From positions 1-64,000 of the forward strand of contig CAVQWE010000011.1 of assembly GCA_963717385.1 (NCBI GenBank): a DNA stretch of 64,000 nucleotides. Reading direction: 5' to 3'. Numbering within the stretch: the stretch's first letter is position 1; each line of letters opens with the position of its first letter. The notes beneath the pieces were generated by a model that searched no databases, was not told where the DNA came from, and worked only from the letters and a program-made list of their open reading frames with translations. This DNA is from Sva-07 sp963717385 (lineage in GTDB: Bacteria > Actinomycetota > Acidimicrobiia > Acidimicrobiales > Ilumatobacteraceae). A program made the translations under genes and the position numbers. This document shows, one piece after another, positions 1-8,401 of this stretch.

Positions 1-1278
1 TTGAGGTCGGTGATGACGCCGGCTTCGAGGCGAGCGGAGGTGTACCGCGGCGAACGTGGGATCACCGTTGTCGTCGAGGGCGATCTGGCCACTCACGCCG
101 TCGTAGTTGATGTCGTCGCCCGCCTCGAGGTTGTCGAGGCAGTCGGCGTAGGTCGTGCAGGTGACACCGTCGCCGGTGACCATGACCGCTGCCTCGGCGA
201 GGCTGTCGGCGTCGCCGGCATCGAGCACGGCGGTGGCCAGCGAGAGCACCATTGCGCAGTCGTAAGCCTGCGGCGCGTTGGCCACCTGGCCGTTCGGGTC
301 ATCCTCGTAGAGCCGCTCGAGGAAGGCGCGGGTCCCCATCGTTCCGAGGATCTGGAACCCGTCGACAGCGGTTGCCTCGGTGCCGGCGGTCGCCTGCTCA
401 GCGATGCGTGGTGAGAAGAATGCATCGAGACCGATCATGGTCGCGGGGTCGAGGCCGGCGGTGACCAGCGCCGACAGGAGGTTGGCACCCTCTTCGTAGG
501 TGACGAGGATCGAGACGTCGGGCTGCAGTGCCGCGACCTCTTGGGCGATGCCGGTGAACTGCACTCGTCGAGGGTTGTAGTCGACGACGTTCGGGACAAG
601 GCCGGCTGACTGCAGCACCGCGGCAATCGTGTTGCCAACGGACTGGCCGTACGCATCGCCACGGGCAACGATCGCCACGTTCCACGGCGCGTCCGGGGCA
701 GTTTCGTCGCGGCGCTCGATGATCTGGCCGGCCAGGTAGGTGGCGGTGACATCATCGGGAACGGCCGTACGGAAGAGTGCGAGCGGATCCTGGCCCAACG
801 TCAGGCTGGGAACCGTTGCGGAAGCCGAGCAGATCGTGGAATCGAGTGCGACCACTTCGTCGCGCACCTCACGGCCGCCCGACGAGCCAGCGGGACCGAT
901 CAGTGCCTGCGCGCCGCCATCGACGGCCGCCGTCACGTTGGCGGCCGGCTCGGCGCCAGCCTCGGCGACCGACGTGGTGATGGTGAGTGGGCCTTCGAGA
1001 ACGCCTCCGCCATCGTTGACATCTTCGACGGCGAAGTCGGCACCGCGCTGCTGACCTTGGAACAGGGTGGCCAGCAGACCAGACGACGGGGCGAGCAGTC
1101 CAACGTCGAGACCCTCGCCGGTCAGTCCGGCCTCGGTCGTCTCCGGCGGCGCTTCGGTGGTCTCCGGTGATGCCTCGGTGGTGGGGCTGGCGTCGTCGTC
1201 GCTGCCACTGCACCCGGCGATCAGAACGGCGGCGGCGATCAATGCAGCGACCGAACGGTTCCGTCTACTACGAACCAT
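1..1278 (-). CDS. ABC transporter substrate-binding lipoprotein, branched-chain amino acid (LivJ) type, partial
   Basis: The frame opens at 1278 and runs off the left edge, giving about 425 residues with the C-terminus missing. The N-terminus is basic, then hydrophobic, and ends in a lipobox (LIAGC) with Cys23 as the lipidated residue. A Thr/Glu/Pro-rich linker follows, then a type I periplasmic-binding fold: GLLAPSSG near residue 60, and the ALIGPAGSSGG loop that usually contacts the ligand. The family captures branched-chain amino acids, amides or urea outside the membrane for an ABC permease; the permease genes are outside the window. Near position 45 the frame looks shifted: the natural ending (YTSARLEAGVITDL) reads in the neighbouring frame, so one base is probably missing there. 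The ligand cannot be assigned. Confidence 0.85.
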   Translation of the reverse strand, partial: MVRSRRNRSVAALIAAAVLIAGCSGSDDDASPTTEASPETTEAPPETTEAGLTGEGLDVGLLAPSSGLLATLFQGQQRGADFAVEDVNDGGGVLEGPLTITTSVAEAGAEPAANVTAAVDGGAQALIGPAGSSGGREVRDEVVALDSTICSASATVPSLTLGQDPLALFRTAVPDDVTATYLAGQIIERRDETAPDAPWNVAIVARGDAYGQSVGNTIAAVLQSAGLVPNVVDYNPRRVQFTGIAQEVAALQPDVSILVTYEEGANLLSALVTAGLDPATMIGLDAFFSPRIAEQATAGTEATAVDGFQILGTMGTRAFLERLYEDDPNGQVANAPQAYDCAMVLSLATAVLDAGDADSLAEAAVMVTGDGVTCTTYADCLDNLEAGDDINYDGVSGQIALDDNGDPTFAAVHLRSPRSRRHHRPQ

Positions 1279-1480
1279 GACTACTCCTCGAGAACACATC
1301 GGTCATCACTACGTCTGAACCATGGTTCGGAACGAGTGTTGTTGGCGGGGGAAATACACGGCGACGGCCGACCGCCCGGAAACGGTAGCCGCCTATCGGC
1401 ACCTCGGCCCGGCAACTTGAGGGCCGATTTGCAGGATCACCCAAAAGAGGTGAGACGCGTGTCATCTCTACGCTCGCCAG

Positions 1481-2392
1481 GTGCCTCAAGCCCGCATGCT
1501 GATCGGTGTCCAGCTCCCGGAAGTCGAATGGGAAGTGCCGTTTCCCGAGCTCATTGCGATGGCCCGGACGGCCGAGGCCGTCGGGTTCGACTCCCTCTGG
1601 TTCGGCGATCATCTGCTCTACGAACTCGACGTGGACGATCGTGGGCCATGGGAAGTGTGGACTTCGCTGGCAGCGATCGCCGCGTCGACCTCGACGATCC
1701 AGATCGGTCCACTCGTTGCATCGACCAGCTTCCACGCTCCCGCGATGCTCGCCAAGCAGGCGACCACCGTCGATGCCGCGTCCCAGGGGCGACTCATCCT
1801 CGGGCTGGGGGCCGGCTGGAACCAACGGGAATACGACGCGTTCGGGTTCCCCTTCGATCATCGCGTCAGTCGGTTCGCCGAGGCCTTCACCATCATCCGC
1901 ACGTTGCCGCGCGAGGGCAGCATCGACTTCCACGGCGAGTACTACGACGTCGCCAACTGTCTCCTCCACCCGCGTTCGAGCCAAACCGGACCGCCCCTGA
2001 TGGTCGGGTCGATCGGAGATCGAATGCTCGACATCACGCTCCCCCACGTCGACTCCTGGAACATGTGGTGGAGCCAGTACGACAACACGGCCGAAGGATT
2101 CCGCCGCGAGAAGGAGCGAGTCGACTCGCTGATCGAGGCGCATGGGCGGACAGGCGAGGTCGAGGCGACCACGGCGGTGCTCGTCCAACTCGACGATGGC
2201 GTGGGTCGCGTGATGGGCGATTACGACGACTTCAACACCGTCCGTCCGCTCACCGGAACACCCGACGAACTCGCTGATCAACTCCGCGAGTTCGAAGCTG
2301 TCGGCGCGGCACACGTCCAACTGGTCGTCGACCCGATCACACGCCAGTCGATCGAGCGGCTCGGCGACGTCCTCACCGCATTCCGCTGCTGA
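1481..2392 (+). CDS. LLM-class (luciferase-like) F420-dependent oxidoreductase
   Basis: A 303-residue luciferase-like TIM barrel. Family marks are AEAVGFDSLWFGDHL near residue 30, the RLILGLGAGWNQREYDAFG segment near 105, and a C-terminal TPDELADQLREFEAVGAAHVQL stretch, here beginning TPDELADQ. The family uses reduced F420 (in actinobacteria) or FMN to reduce or oxygenate small organic substrates in the cytoplasm. The start is GTG at 1481; an in-frame ATG lies at 1496. It stands alone, divergent from the binding-protein gene across about 200 bp and convergent with the next gene, whose stop is only 3 bp away. The substrate is unknown. Confidence 0.85.
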   Translation: MPQARMLIGVQLPEVEWEVPFPELIAMARTAEAVGFDSLWFGDHLLYELDVDDRGPWEVWTSLAAIAASTSTIQIGPLVASTSFHAPAMLAKQATTVDAASQGRLILGLGAGWNQREYDAFGFPFDHRVSRFAEAFTIIRTLPREGSIDFHGEYYDVANCLLHPRSSQTGPPLMVGSIGDRMLDITLPHVDSWNMWWSQYDNTAEGFRREKERVDSLIEAHGRTGEVEATTAVLVQLDDGVGRVMGDYDDFNTVRPLTGTPDELADQLREFEAVGAAHVQLVVDPITRQSIERLGDVLTAFRC

Positions 2393-2395
2393 CCG

Positions 2396-3635
2396 TCAAT
2401 CGGCGACGACCATCGACCACCAGCTCCGCAAGCGCCGTTCGTGGTGGCCGCTCGCCAGCACCAGGTGGTTGCCGAGCGGACGGGTGAGCAGGTCGTCGAC
2501 GTTGACCGCTCGACAAGGAGATGGTGACTTGGGTGCGACAGAGGTCGGCGTCGTCGCCGGTCGCGACGATGTCGCCCTCGACGATCCAACATTCGTCCAG
2601 GTCGGCGCCACCGAGGCGAATCAGGGTCACTGGTTGCTCGGCGAAGGTGCCACTGATGCCCACACCCATCCCGGACTCGAAGTGGGTGTCGAGGGCGAAG
2701 CTCTCGACCATCGATGGTGCAACTGTGCAGTGAGCGAGCACGAGTTCGTTGCGGTCGGCGTCGAGCGTTGCGGGGTTGGCCATCCAGGTCGGCTGATCGA
2801 GCAGGTGACGAACCCAGAGCATCGCCAACGCTGACGGCACGTCACCCTCGCAGCCAGCGACGATGCCGTCGTCGTTCAGACTGGCGAGTGCGAGGCATCC
2901 GGAGGTGCCTGGGTCGCCGAGGAGATCGAAACATCGAACGGTGACAGCATCGATCTCTTCGTTGTCGAGCACGTCGAGCAGGGCCGACCGCACGCCCAGC
3001 GCATCGTCGACCGCTCGCTGGTCGACGGTCGATCGCACCGGGTCGGCGACCTGTGTGAACCGTTGCGCGAGCAGGCCTGTCGGCGTGACCGGAGTGCGGG
3101 TCAGCTCGATCATCCGGGTCGGCTCGACGGTGACCACCGATGGCCCCCAGCGCCGACGCACGGTGTCGGGGTCGGGGCTGCTCGCCACGAGCCACGACGA
3201 CGGTCCGCCGATCACTCCGAGGCGGGCAGCGCGCATGGCAGCGATGGCTTCGAGATCACCGACCGCTTCATCGAGCGCTGCACGATCCGCATCGGGATGA
3301 CCACGCAGCGACACGATTCGTCCGCGGCCGCCTGTCTGTTGGATCGCTGCCAACGTTTCCAGCGCCGCCGGCAGGGAGTTGTGCGCACGATGGGCGACCA
3401 GGATCGTCGGTTCGTGCGGGAACTCGGCTCGACGACGAGCGATCGCATCGAGCAGCGACCGCTCGGTGCCCCCGGTTGCCACCACGAACAGATGCGGACT
3501 CGACGTCGGTACAACGTCCGCTGCGCCACCCATGTCGTCGAGCAGCGCTCGCGCCGATGCGGTGAGAGATGCCACCGCTGCACGGTCGTGCAGCGACGAC
3601 GCAACGACCGTGTAGCTGAAGCGATGCGTACTCAC
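2396..3635 (-). CDS. L-fucose/L-arabinose isomerase-like protein (frameshifted)
   Basis: About 412 residues with the layout of the FucI/AraA superfamily. An N-terminal Rossmann-like region includes LFVVATGGTERSLLDAI near residue 50. The C-terminal half contains AVTVRCFDLL, GCEGDVPSALAMLW and, near the end, RPLGNHLVLASGHH, matching the family's GNH-(x)-ending. The family interconverts aldoses and ketoses, but many bacterial members are uncharacterised. The uninterrupted frame ends in an Arg/Pro-rich tail to 2373, while the conserved ending lies one frame over, so I infer a single-base indel near 2512 and take the stop at 2396. The start overlaps the thioredoxin stop region by 4 bp, so the two are probably co-transcribed (thioredoxin first). 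Confidence 0.7.
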
Positions 3636-4051
3636 GACAACTTCTCGATCCGTGCGCGCAGCACGTGTTCTGGCTGGGCACCGATCACCGTGTCGATGAG
3701 CTCACCGTCACGCATGAACAGCAGCATCGGGATGCTGCGCGCCGCGTACTGCTGGGCAGTGTTCGGCGACTCGTCAACGTTGACCTTGACGACTTTGAGG
3801 GTGGTGGCGAACTCGCTGGACAGCTTCTCCAGTACCGGAGCGACCATCCGGCAGGGCCCACACCACGGCGCCCAGAGATCGACGAGCACCAACCGTTTGG
3901 TGTCGACCGCCGTGGCGAACTCGGCATCGCCGGCTTCGACGAGCCAGGGCAGAGCACTCTGGCACTTGGCGCAGCGAGGCGAACCGGCAGCTGACATCGG
4001 CAGCCGGTTCCTTGCTCCACAGGATGGACAGGAGGTGACGTTGTTCCCCAC
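3632..4051 (-). CDS. trxC: Thioredoxin with N-terminal zinc ribbon (TrxC/thioredoxin-2 type)
   Basis: 139 residues. Cys8, Cys11, Cys27 and Cys30 form a zinc-ribbon pattern (CPSC...CAKC), followed by a thioredoxin fold with the WCGPC active site at residues 63-67 and the cis-Pro loop RSIPMLLF. This is the layout of thioredoxin 2, which reduces protein disulfides in the cytosol and is often linked to oxidative stress. The ATG at 4051 starts right after a short upstream gap. Its 3' end overlaps the isomerase-like gene by 4 bp, suggesting translational coupling. The assignment to the TrxC branch rests on the zinc ribbon. Confidence 0.9.
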   Translation of the reverse strand: MGNNVTSCPSCGARNRLPMSAAGSPRCAKCQSALPWLVEAGDAEFATAVDTKRLVLVDLWAPWCGPCRMVAPVLEKLSSEFATTLKVVKVNVDESPNTAQQYAARSIPMLLFMRDGELIDTVIGAQPEHVLRARIEKLS

Positions 4052-4154
4052 GGGATCAACGGTACGGACCCGACGCCAGCTCGGCCAGGGCCGATCGTCA
4101 CGTTGCGGCGTCAGCTCTTGCGCCTGGCCGACTGCACCGGTTCACTGGTTGGTG

Positions 4155-5612
4155 ATGGCGTACGCATTCCGACCCGGCCACCGCCTCCAACACGAGGTGC
4201 GGCGAGTGGCAGCCGAACGGCTCGACGGCGCGATCGAGCACCTCGACGCGATCATCGGCGCCCGCACGAGCGACCGCTCGGAGGTCGATCTCGAACTCGC
4301 CGTCCACGAGGTCCGCAAGCGGTGCAAGGCGTCACGCGGACTGGCGAGGTTGGTCAAGCCGGCACTGGGTGACGACTTCGGCGAGTTCGACCGGTCCGTA
4401 CGCGAGGCCGCGAATCAGTTGTCGACACTTCGTGACGCTCATGCTGTGCTCGGCGTCTTCGATGCGCTGCTCGCAGCGAGTCCTGACGATGCCGTGCTGC
4501 GCGCCGTGCGCGAGCGCCAGGTTTCGAGATCGTCAACTGCCAGTCGTGCGAGCACCTCGGACGGCGACGACCGAATCGAAACCGCACGCGCACTGCTGGC
4601 AGACGCACGATCGAGGTCGCAGCGATGGAAGATCCCTCGCGGGTTCGACACCCCCGAGGCGGGAATCCTGGCCACGTACCGCCACGGGCGCTCGTCGCTG
4701 CGGCGAGTCCGCTCCGATCCGACCGACCATCGCCTGCACGAGTGGCGCAAGGCGGTCAAGTATCTCTGGTACCAGATGCAACTCGTGCACGATGCCGCCC
4801 CAAGCGTGCTCGGACCGCTGGTCGACGAACTCGATCATCTCGCCGAGGCGCTCGGCGACGACCACGACCTCAGCGTGCTCATCGAACTGCTCGATGAACC
4901 CGATGGCAGCGACGTTCCCCGCAAGGACATCGAACATGTTCGCAAGCTCGCACGAGAGCGGCAGGCGGAGCTACGTGAGCGAGCGGTTCGTTCAGGAGCC
5001 ACGATCTACGCCGAACCCGACCACGCCTTCGCGCACCGTATCGAGCGATATTGGCGTCTGACCGTCGACCTCGGACCGGAGATCGAGTCAACGGTCGAGC
5101 CGCCCGCAGATTCGACTCCACCGGACGACGAACCTGTCCGATCGCTCGTCGAACGCGAGCGGAGGTACCTCGTCGACGCGACGCCCGATCAGGCTGTCGA
5201 TGCAGCAGCGACCGAGCTCCGCCAGGGGTACCTGGCCACCGGCGAGCGTCGCTCGGTTCGGGTTCGTGACGCCGGACCCGATGGCTGCACGCTCACCTTC
5301 AAGGCTGGCAGCGGAGCCGAACGAACCGAGCTCGAGTGGTCGATCGAGCGTCGGGAGTTCGATGCGGCGTGGCCACACACCGACGGCCGACGAATCGAAA
5401 AGACCCGCAGACGCATTCCCTTCGGCTCACACGTGATCGAACTCGACGTGTTCGGAGGCGAACTCGATGGCCTGATGATCGCCGAAGTCGAGTTCTCCTC
5501 CAGCGACGCCATGGCCGTCTTCGAACCGCCACCGTGGTTCGGACGCGAGGTCACCGACGACGGCCGCTACACCAACGCGTCACTGGCGCTGCACGGTCGC
5601 CCCACCGAGTGA
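4155..5612 (+). CDS. CHAD domain - CYTH domain fusion protein
   Basis: 485 residues from ATG 4155. Residues about 1-310 are a CHAD domain: helical, with repeated conserved His/Arg such as AVHEVRKRCKASRGL and RLHEWRKAVKYLWYQMQL, which bind polyphosphate. Residues about 330-480 are a CYTH/triphosphate tunnel domain starting VERERRYLV (the ExExK strand with Arg in place of Lys), then VRVRDAGPDGCTLTFKAG, and acidic pairs near the end (LDGLMIAEVEF). CYTH enzymes hydrolyse inorganic triphosphate or act on phosphate esters; CHAD targets polyphosphate granules. Most known fusions are CYTH then CHAD; here the order is reversed. The frame stays open upstream to 3063, but that extension is antisense to two real genes. 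Confidence 0.88.
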   Translation: MAYAFRPGHRLQHEVRRVAAERLDGAIEHLDAIIGARTSDRSEVDLELAVHEVRKRCKASRGLARLVKPALGDDFGEFDRSVREAANQLSTLRDAHAVLGVFDALLAASPDDAVLRAVRERQVSRSSTASRASTSDGDDRIETARALLADARSRSQRWKIPRGFDTPEAGILATYRHGRSSLRRVRSDPTDHRLHEWRKAVKYLWYQMQLVHDAAPSVLGPLVDELDHLAEALGDDHDLSVLIELLDEPDGSDVPRKDIEHVRKLARERQAELRERAVRSGATIYAEPDHAFAHRIERYWRLTVDLGPEIESTVEPPADSTPPDDEPVRSLVERERRYLVDATPDQAVDAAATELRQGYLATGERRSVRVRDAGPDGCTLTFKAGSGAERTELEWSIERREFDAAWPHTDGRRIEKTRRRIPFGSHVIELDVFGGELDGLMIAEVEFSSSDAMAVFEPPPWFGREVTDDGRYTNASLALHGRPTE

Positions 5613-5633
5613 GTGACGTCGGCTCCCGCTCGC

Positions 5634-5670
5634 GTTGCATTTCGGATGGGAGGCCCATCGACAATGCAAC
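5634..5670. terminator. Hairpin between convergent genes (probable bidirectional terminator)
   Basis: GTTGCATT...AATGCAAC with an inner GATGGG-AGG-CCCATC forms an imperfect 37-nt hairpin. An outer CTCCCG/CGGGAG pair on both sides could extend it. It sits between the stops of the CHAD-CYTH gene (5612) and the convergent aminotransferase (5681). No U-tract is obvious. Confidence 0.6.
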
Positions 5671-5680
5671 ACAACGGGAG

Positions 5681-6916
5681 TCACATCACCTCGACGAGTG
5701 CTTTGTCGAGCGCAGCGAGTGCCAGGTCGATCTCCTCGGCAGTCACGGTGAGCGGCGGCATGAAGCGCAGCGTGGTGCCGGCGGCGCCGGCGGTCATGGT
5801 GATCAACTTGCTCTCGCGCAGACAGTGCGACACGAGCGCCGACGTTCGTGTTGCGGTGTCGAACTCGGCTGCGATCATCAGGCCAAGGGCTCGTACCTGC
5901 ACGATCGCCGAATGCTGCTCCTGGAGCCGGCGCAGCCCGTCGGCGAGCTGCTCGCCCCGCGCATTCACGTGGTCCATGAACCCGTCGGCGCCGATCACCT
6001 CGATGGTGGCGAGGGCAGCGGCGCACCCCATCGGGTTGCCGCCATAGGTGCCGCCGTGCGAACCGGTCGGCCAGCGATCGTCGAGTTCGCGACGTGTTCC
6101 GAGCGCCGAGAACGGAAACCCCGACGCGATGCCTTTGGCCATGCACACGATGTCGGGCGTGATGTCGTAGTGCTCGATCGCGAACATCTTGCCGGTTCGG
6201 CCGAAACCGGATTGCACCTCGTCGGCGATGAACAGCATCCCGTGGTCGGCGCAGCGCCGTGCGATGGCTTCGAGGAATTCCGGCGGAGCCGCCACGTAGC
6301 CACCCTCGCCGAGCACGGGCTCGATGATCACCGCAGCGGTCTCGCTGGGCGCGGTGACGCTCGTGAGGAGCTCGTCGAAACCGGCGAGCGCCCGAGCGAT
6401 CTCGTCGTGGAGGTCGGCGGCGCGAACGTTCGGGTACGGGGCGATGAAGATGCCGGACGGAAGCGGTGCATGACCAGCTCGATAGACGGTTTTCGAGGTG
6501 GTCATCGCCATTGCCTGGTGGGTGCGTCCGTGGAAGCTGCCCTGGAACACGATGATGTTCGGCCGTCCGGTGGCCTGTTTTGCGAGCTTGACCGCGGCCT
6601 CGGTGATCTCGGCACCGGAGTTGGCATAGAAGAACGTGTCGATGCCCTCAGGCGCGATCTCGGCAAGGCGTGCAGCCAACGGCTGCATCAGGTCGTGGGT
6701 GTACACGTTGGCTTGCGCGTGCACGAACCGTTCGGCCTGCGCAGCGATCGCGGCGGTGACATGGGGGTGGCTGTGGCCGGTGGAAGTGACAGCGATGCCG
6801 CCGCTGAAGTCGAGGTAGCGATCGCCCGACGTGGTCGTGACCCACGACCCGTCACCGGACGCGACCTCGAGATCGGTCACCTTGAACCACACGTGCGACA
6901 AGTTGTCGGCGCTCAT
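5681..6916 (-). CDS. Class III PLP-dependent aminotransferase (GabT/acetylornithine type)
   Basis: 411 residues. Conserved motifs: DFSGGIAVTSTGHSHPHV near residue 36, the NSGAEITEAAVKLAK segment near 93, SFHGRTHQAM, the cofactor-binding DEVQSGFGRTG, and the Schiff-base lysine in MAKGIASGFPF. The family moves an omega-amino group (4-aminobutyrate, putrescine, lysine or similar) to 2-oxoglutarate or pyruvate. The gene lies 7 bp downstream of an FAD amine oxidase gene on the same strand, and next to a divergent saccharopine-dehydrogenase-like gene. This setting suggests amine or lysine breakdown. The exact substrate cannot be read from the sequence. Confidence 0.88.
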   Translation of the reverse strand: MSADNLSHVWFKVTDLEVASGDGSWVTTTSGDRYLDFSGGIAVTSTGHSHPHVTAAIAAQAERFVHAQANVYTHDLMQPLAARLAEIAPEGIDTFFYANSGAEITEAAVKLAKQATGRPNIIVFQGSFHGRTHQAMAMTTSKTVYRAGHAPLPSGIFIAPYPNVRAADLHDEIARALAGFDELLTSVTAPSETAAVIIEPVLGEGGYVAAPPEFLEAIARRCADHGMLFIADEVQSGFGRTGKMFAIEHYDITPDIVCMAKGIASGFPFSALGTRRELDDRWPTGSHGGTYGGNPMGCAAALATIEVIGADGFMDHVNARGEQLADGLRRLQEQHSAIVQVRALGLMIAAEFDTATRTSALVSHCLRESKLITMTAGAAGTTLRFMPPLTVTAEEIDLALAALDKALVEVM

Positions 6917-6923
6917 CTGCGAA

Positions 6924-8369
6924 TCATCTCACGATCTGGTCGAGAACTGAAGCAAGTCGTGGCGTGCGTCCGCTTGCGGATTCCTGTTCGTCGATCCATC
7001 CGGCGAGGCGCCGCGCACCATTGATCGCCGCCCACCGCAGCGGCTCGGGTTCCCACGAACGCGACCGGTGCTGCACCCAGGGGAGCGCAACGAGCGGTGA
7101 ATCGGGTTGCAGCACGAGATCGGCCATCGTTCGCCCGGCGAGATTGGCCGCCGCTACCCCCTCACCGACGTAGCCGCCGGCCCACGCAATACCGGTCGAT
7201 CGATCGAGGCCCACCGATGGCCGCCAGTCGCGAGGGACACCCAGCACTCCGCCCCAGCGGTGCGTGATCTGCGTGTCGACGAGCTGTGGGAAGAGTTGGC
7301 GGAGTGTGTCGATGATTCGGTCGTGGACGTCGGAACGCGACTCGGTCGACGGGTCGATGCCCGAGCCGAATCGGTACGGAGCCCCACGCCCTCCGAAGGC
7401 AATCCGGTCGTCGATGGTTCGCTGTCCGTAGATCACCATGCGTCGATCGTCGGCGAACGTCTCCCGACTCCGCAGGCCGATCGACTCCCACAGTGCTGCG
7501 TCGAGCGGTTCGGTGGCCACCATCAACGAGTACAGCGGAACGAGTGCCCGCCGAAGCCCTGGGAGGTCGCGGGTGTATGCCTCGGTCGCGCGAACCACGA
7601 CGTCGGCGCGCACCGTGCCGTGTTCGGTGGTCACCATCGGCCGCGTCGTTGGCGATCCGGCGACGATGCGGGTCGCGGCGGTCTGCTCGACGATCGTGGC
7701 ACCCAAACGCTCGACAGCATCCGCGAGCCCACGTGCCAGACGAGCGGGATCCACCCGTGCGCCCGGCGCATAGTGCAGACCACCGAGCACCTGCGTTGCA
7801 GCCAGACGTCCCCGTGCCTCGTCGGCACCGAGCGGCCGCAACACGTCGTCACCGAAGCCGAGGTGGCGATACTCGTCGACCTCGGCTCGTTGCCGGGCGA
7901 GTTGCGGCGCCGTTCGAGCGATTCGGAGCACACCACCGGCAACGAAACCGCACTCGATGCCTTCTTCGTCGACCGCTCGGCCGACGTCGTCGACGGTATC
8001 GATGATCGCCTGCGTCATGGCGATGCCCGGCGCCTTGCCCCAGGTGGCGACCGCTCCCCCGAGCCCGCCGGCCAGTTCACCGACACACCAGCCACCGTTG
8101 CGGCCAGATGCTCCGAACCCGACCATCTCACGCTCGATGACGATCACCCGGAGCGACGGGTCGGAACGCAAGAGCGAGTAGGCGCTCCAGAGCCCGGTGT
8201 ACCCCCCACCGATGATGGCGATGTCGGCATCGGTGTCACCGCCGAGCGACGGACGAGCGACGATCTGCCCCTCGATCTGATCGAGCCAGAGCGACCTCGA
8301 CCGCAGCGCTTGTTCGTGCACCACGTGAGCGTATCCAGGCCCGATCGACCGCCGTGACAGACGCTCCAC
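6924..8369 (-). CDS. FAD-dependent amine/amino-acid oxidoreductase (DAO family, PuuB-like)
   Basis: 481 residues. The FAD-binding dinucleotide motif is IAIIGGGYTGLWSAYSL near residues 50-66, followed by the ERE acidic end and GFGASGRNGG. The C-terminal half has HRWGGVLGVPRDWRPSVG and GYVGEGVAAANLAGR, typical of gamma-glutamylputrescine/glycine oxidase-like proteins of the DAO superfamily. They oxidise C-N bonds of amines with O2 or a quinone. GTG at 8369 is the longest start; a GTG pair about 15 codons downstream is a plausible shorter start. It is probably co-transcribed with the aminotransferase, and only 32 bp separate it from the divergent saccharopine-dehydrogenase-like gene. Confidence 0.85.
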   Translation of the reverse strand: MERLSRRSIGPGYAHVVHEQALRSRSLWLDQIEGQIVARPSLGGDTDADIAIIGGGYTGLWSAYSLLRSDPSLRVIVIEREMVGFGASGRNGGWCVGELAGGLGGAVATWGKAPGIAMTQAIIDTVDDVGRAVDEEGIECGFVAGGVLRIARTAPQLARQRAEVDEYRHLGFGDDVLRPLGADEARGRLAATQVLGGLHYAPGARVDPARLARGLADAVERLGATIVEQTAATRIVAGSPTTRPMVTTEHGTVRADVVVRATEAYTRDLPGLRRALVPLYSLMVATEPLDAALWESIGLRSRETFADDRRMVIYGQRTIDDRIAFGGRGAPYRFGSGIDPSTESRSDVHDRIIDTLRQLFPQLVDTQITHRWGGVLGVPRDWRPSVGLDRSTGIAWAGGYVGEGVAAANLAGRTMADLVLQPDSPLVALPWVQHRSRSWEPEPLRWAAINGARRLAGWIDEQESASGRTPRLASVLDQIVR

Positions 8370-8401
8370 TGTGAGCGTGACGCGAGGAGTACATTGCCGC
8401 C

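Noticed and set aside
3063..4154. A 364-codon N-terminal extension of the CHAD-CYTH frame.
   Set aside because: It is antisense to the isomerase-like and thioredoxin genes and low in complexity; CHAD starts at 4155.
7107..8357. A 416-codon plus-strand frame.
   Set aside because: It is a shadow of the FAD oxidoreductase on the other strand.
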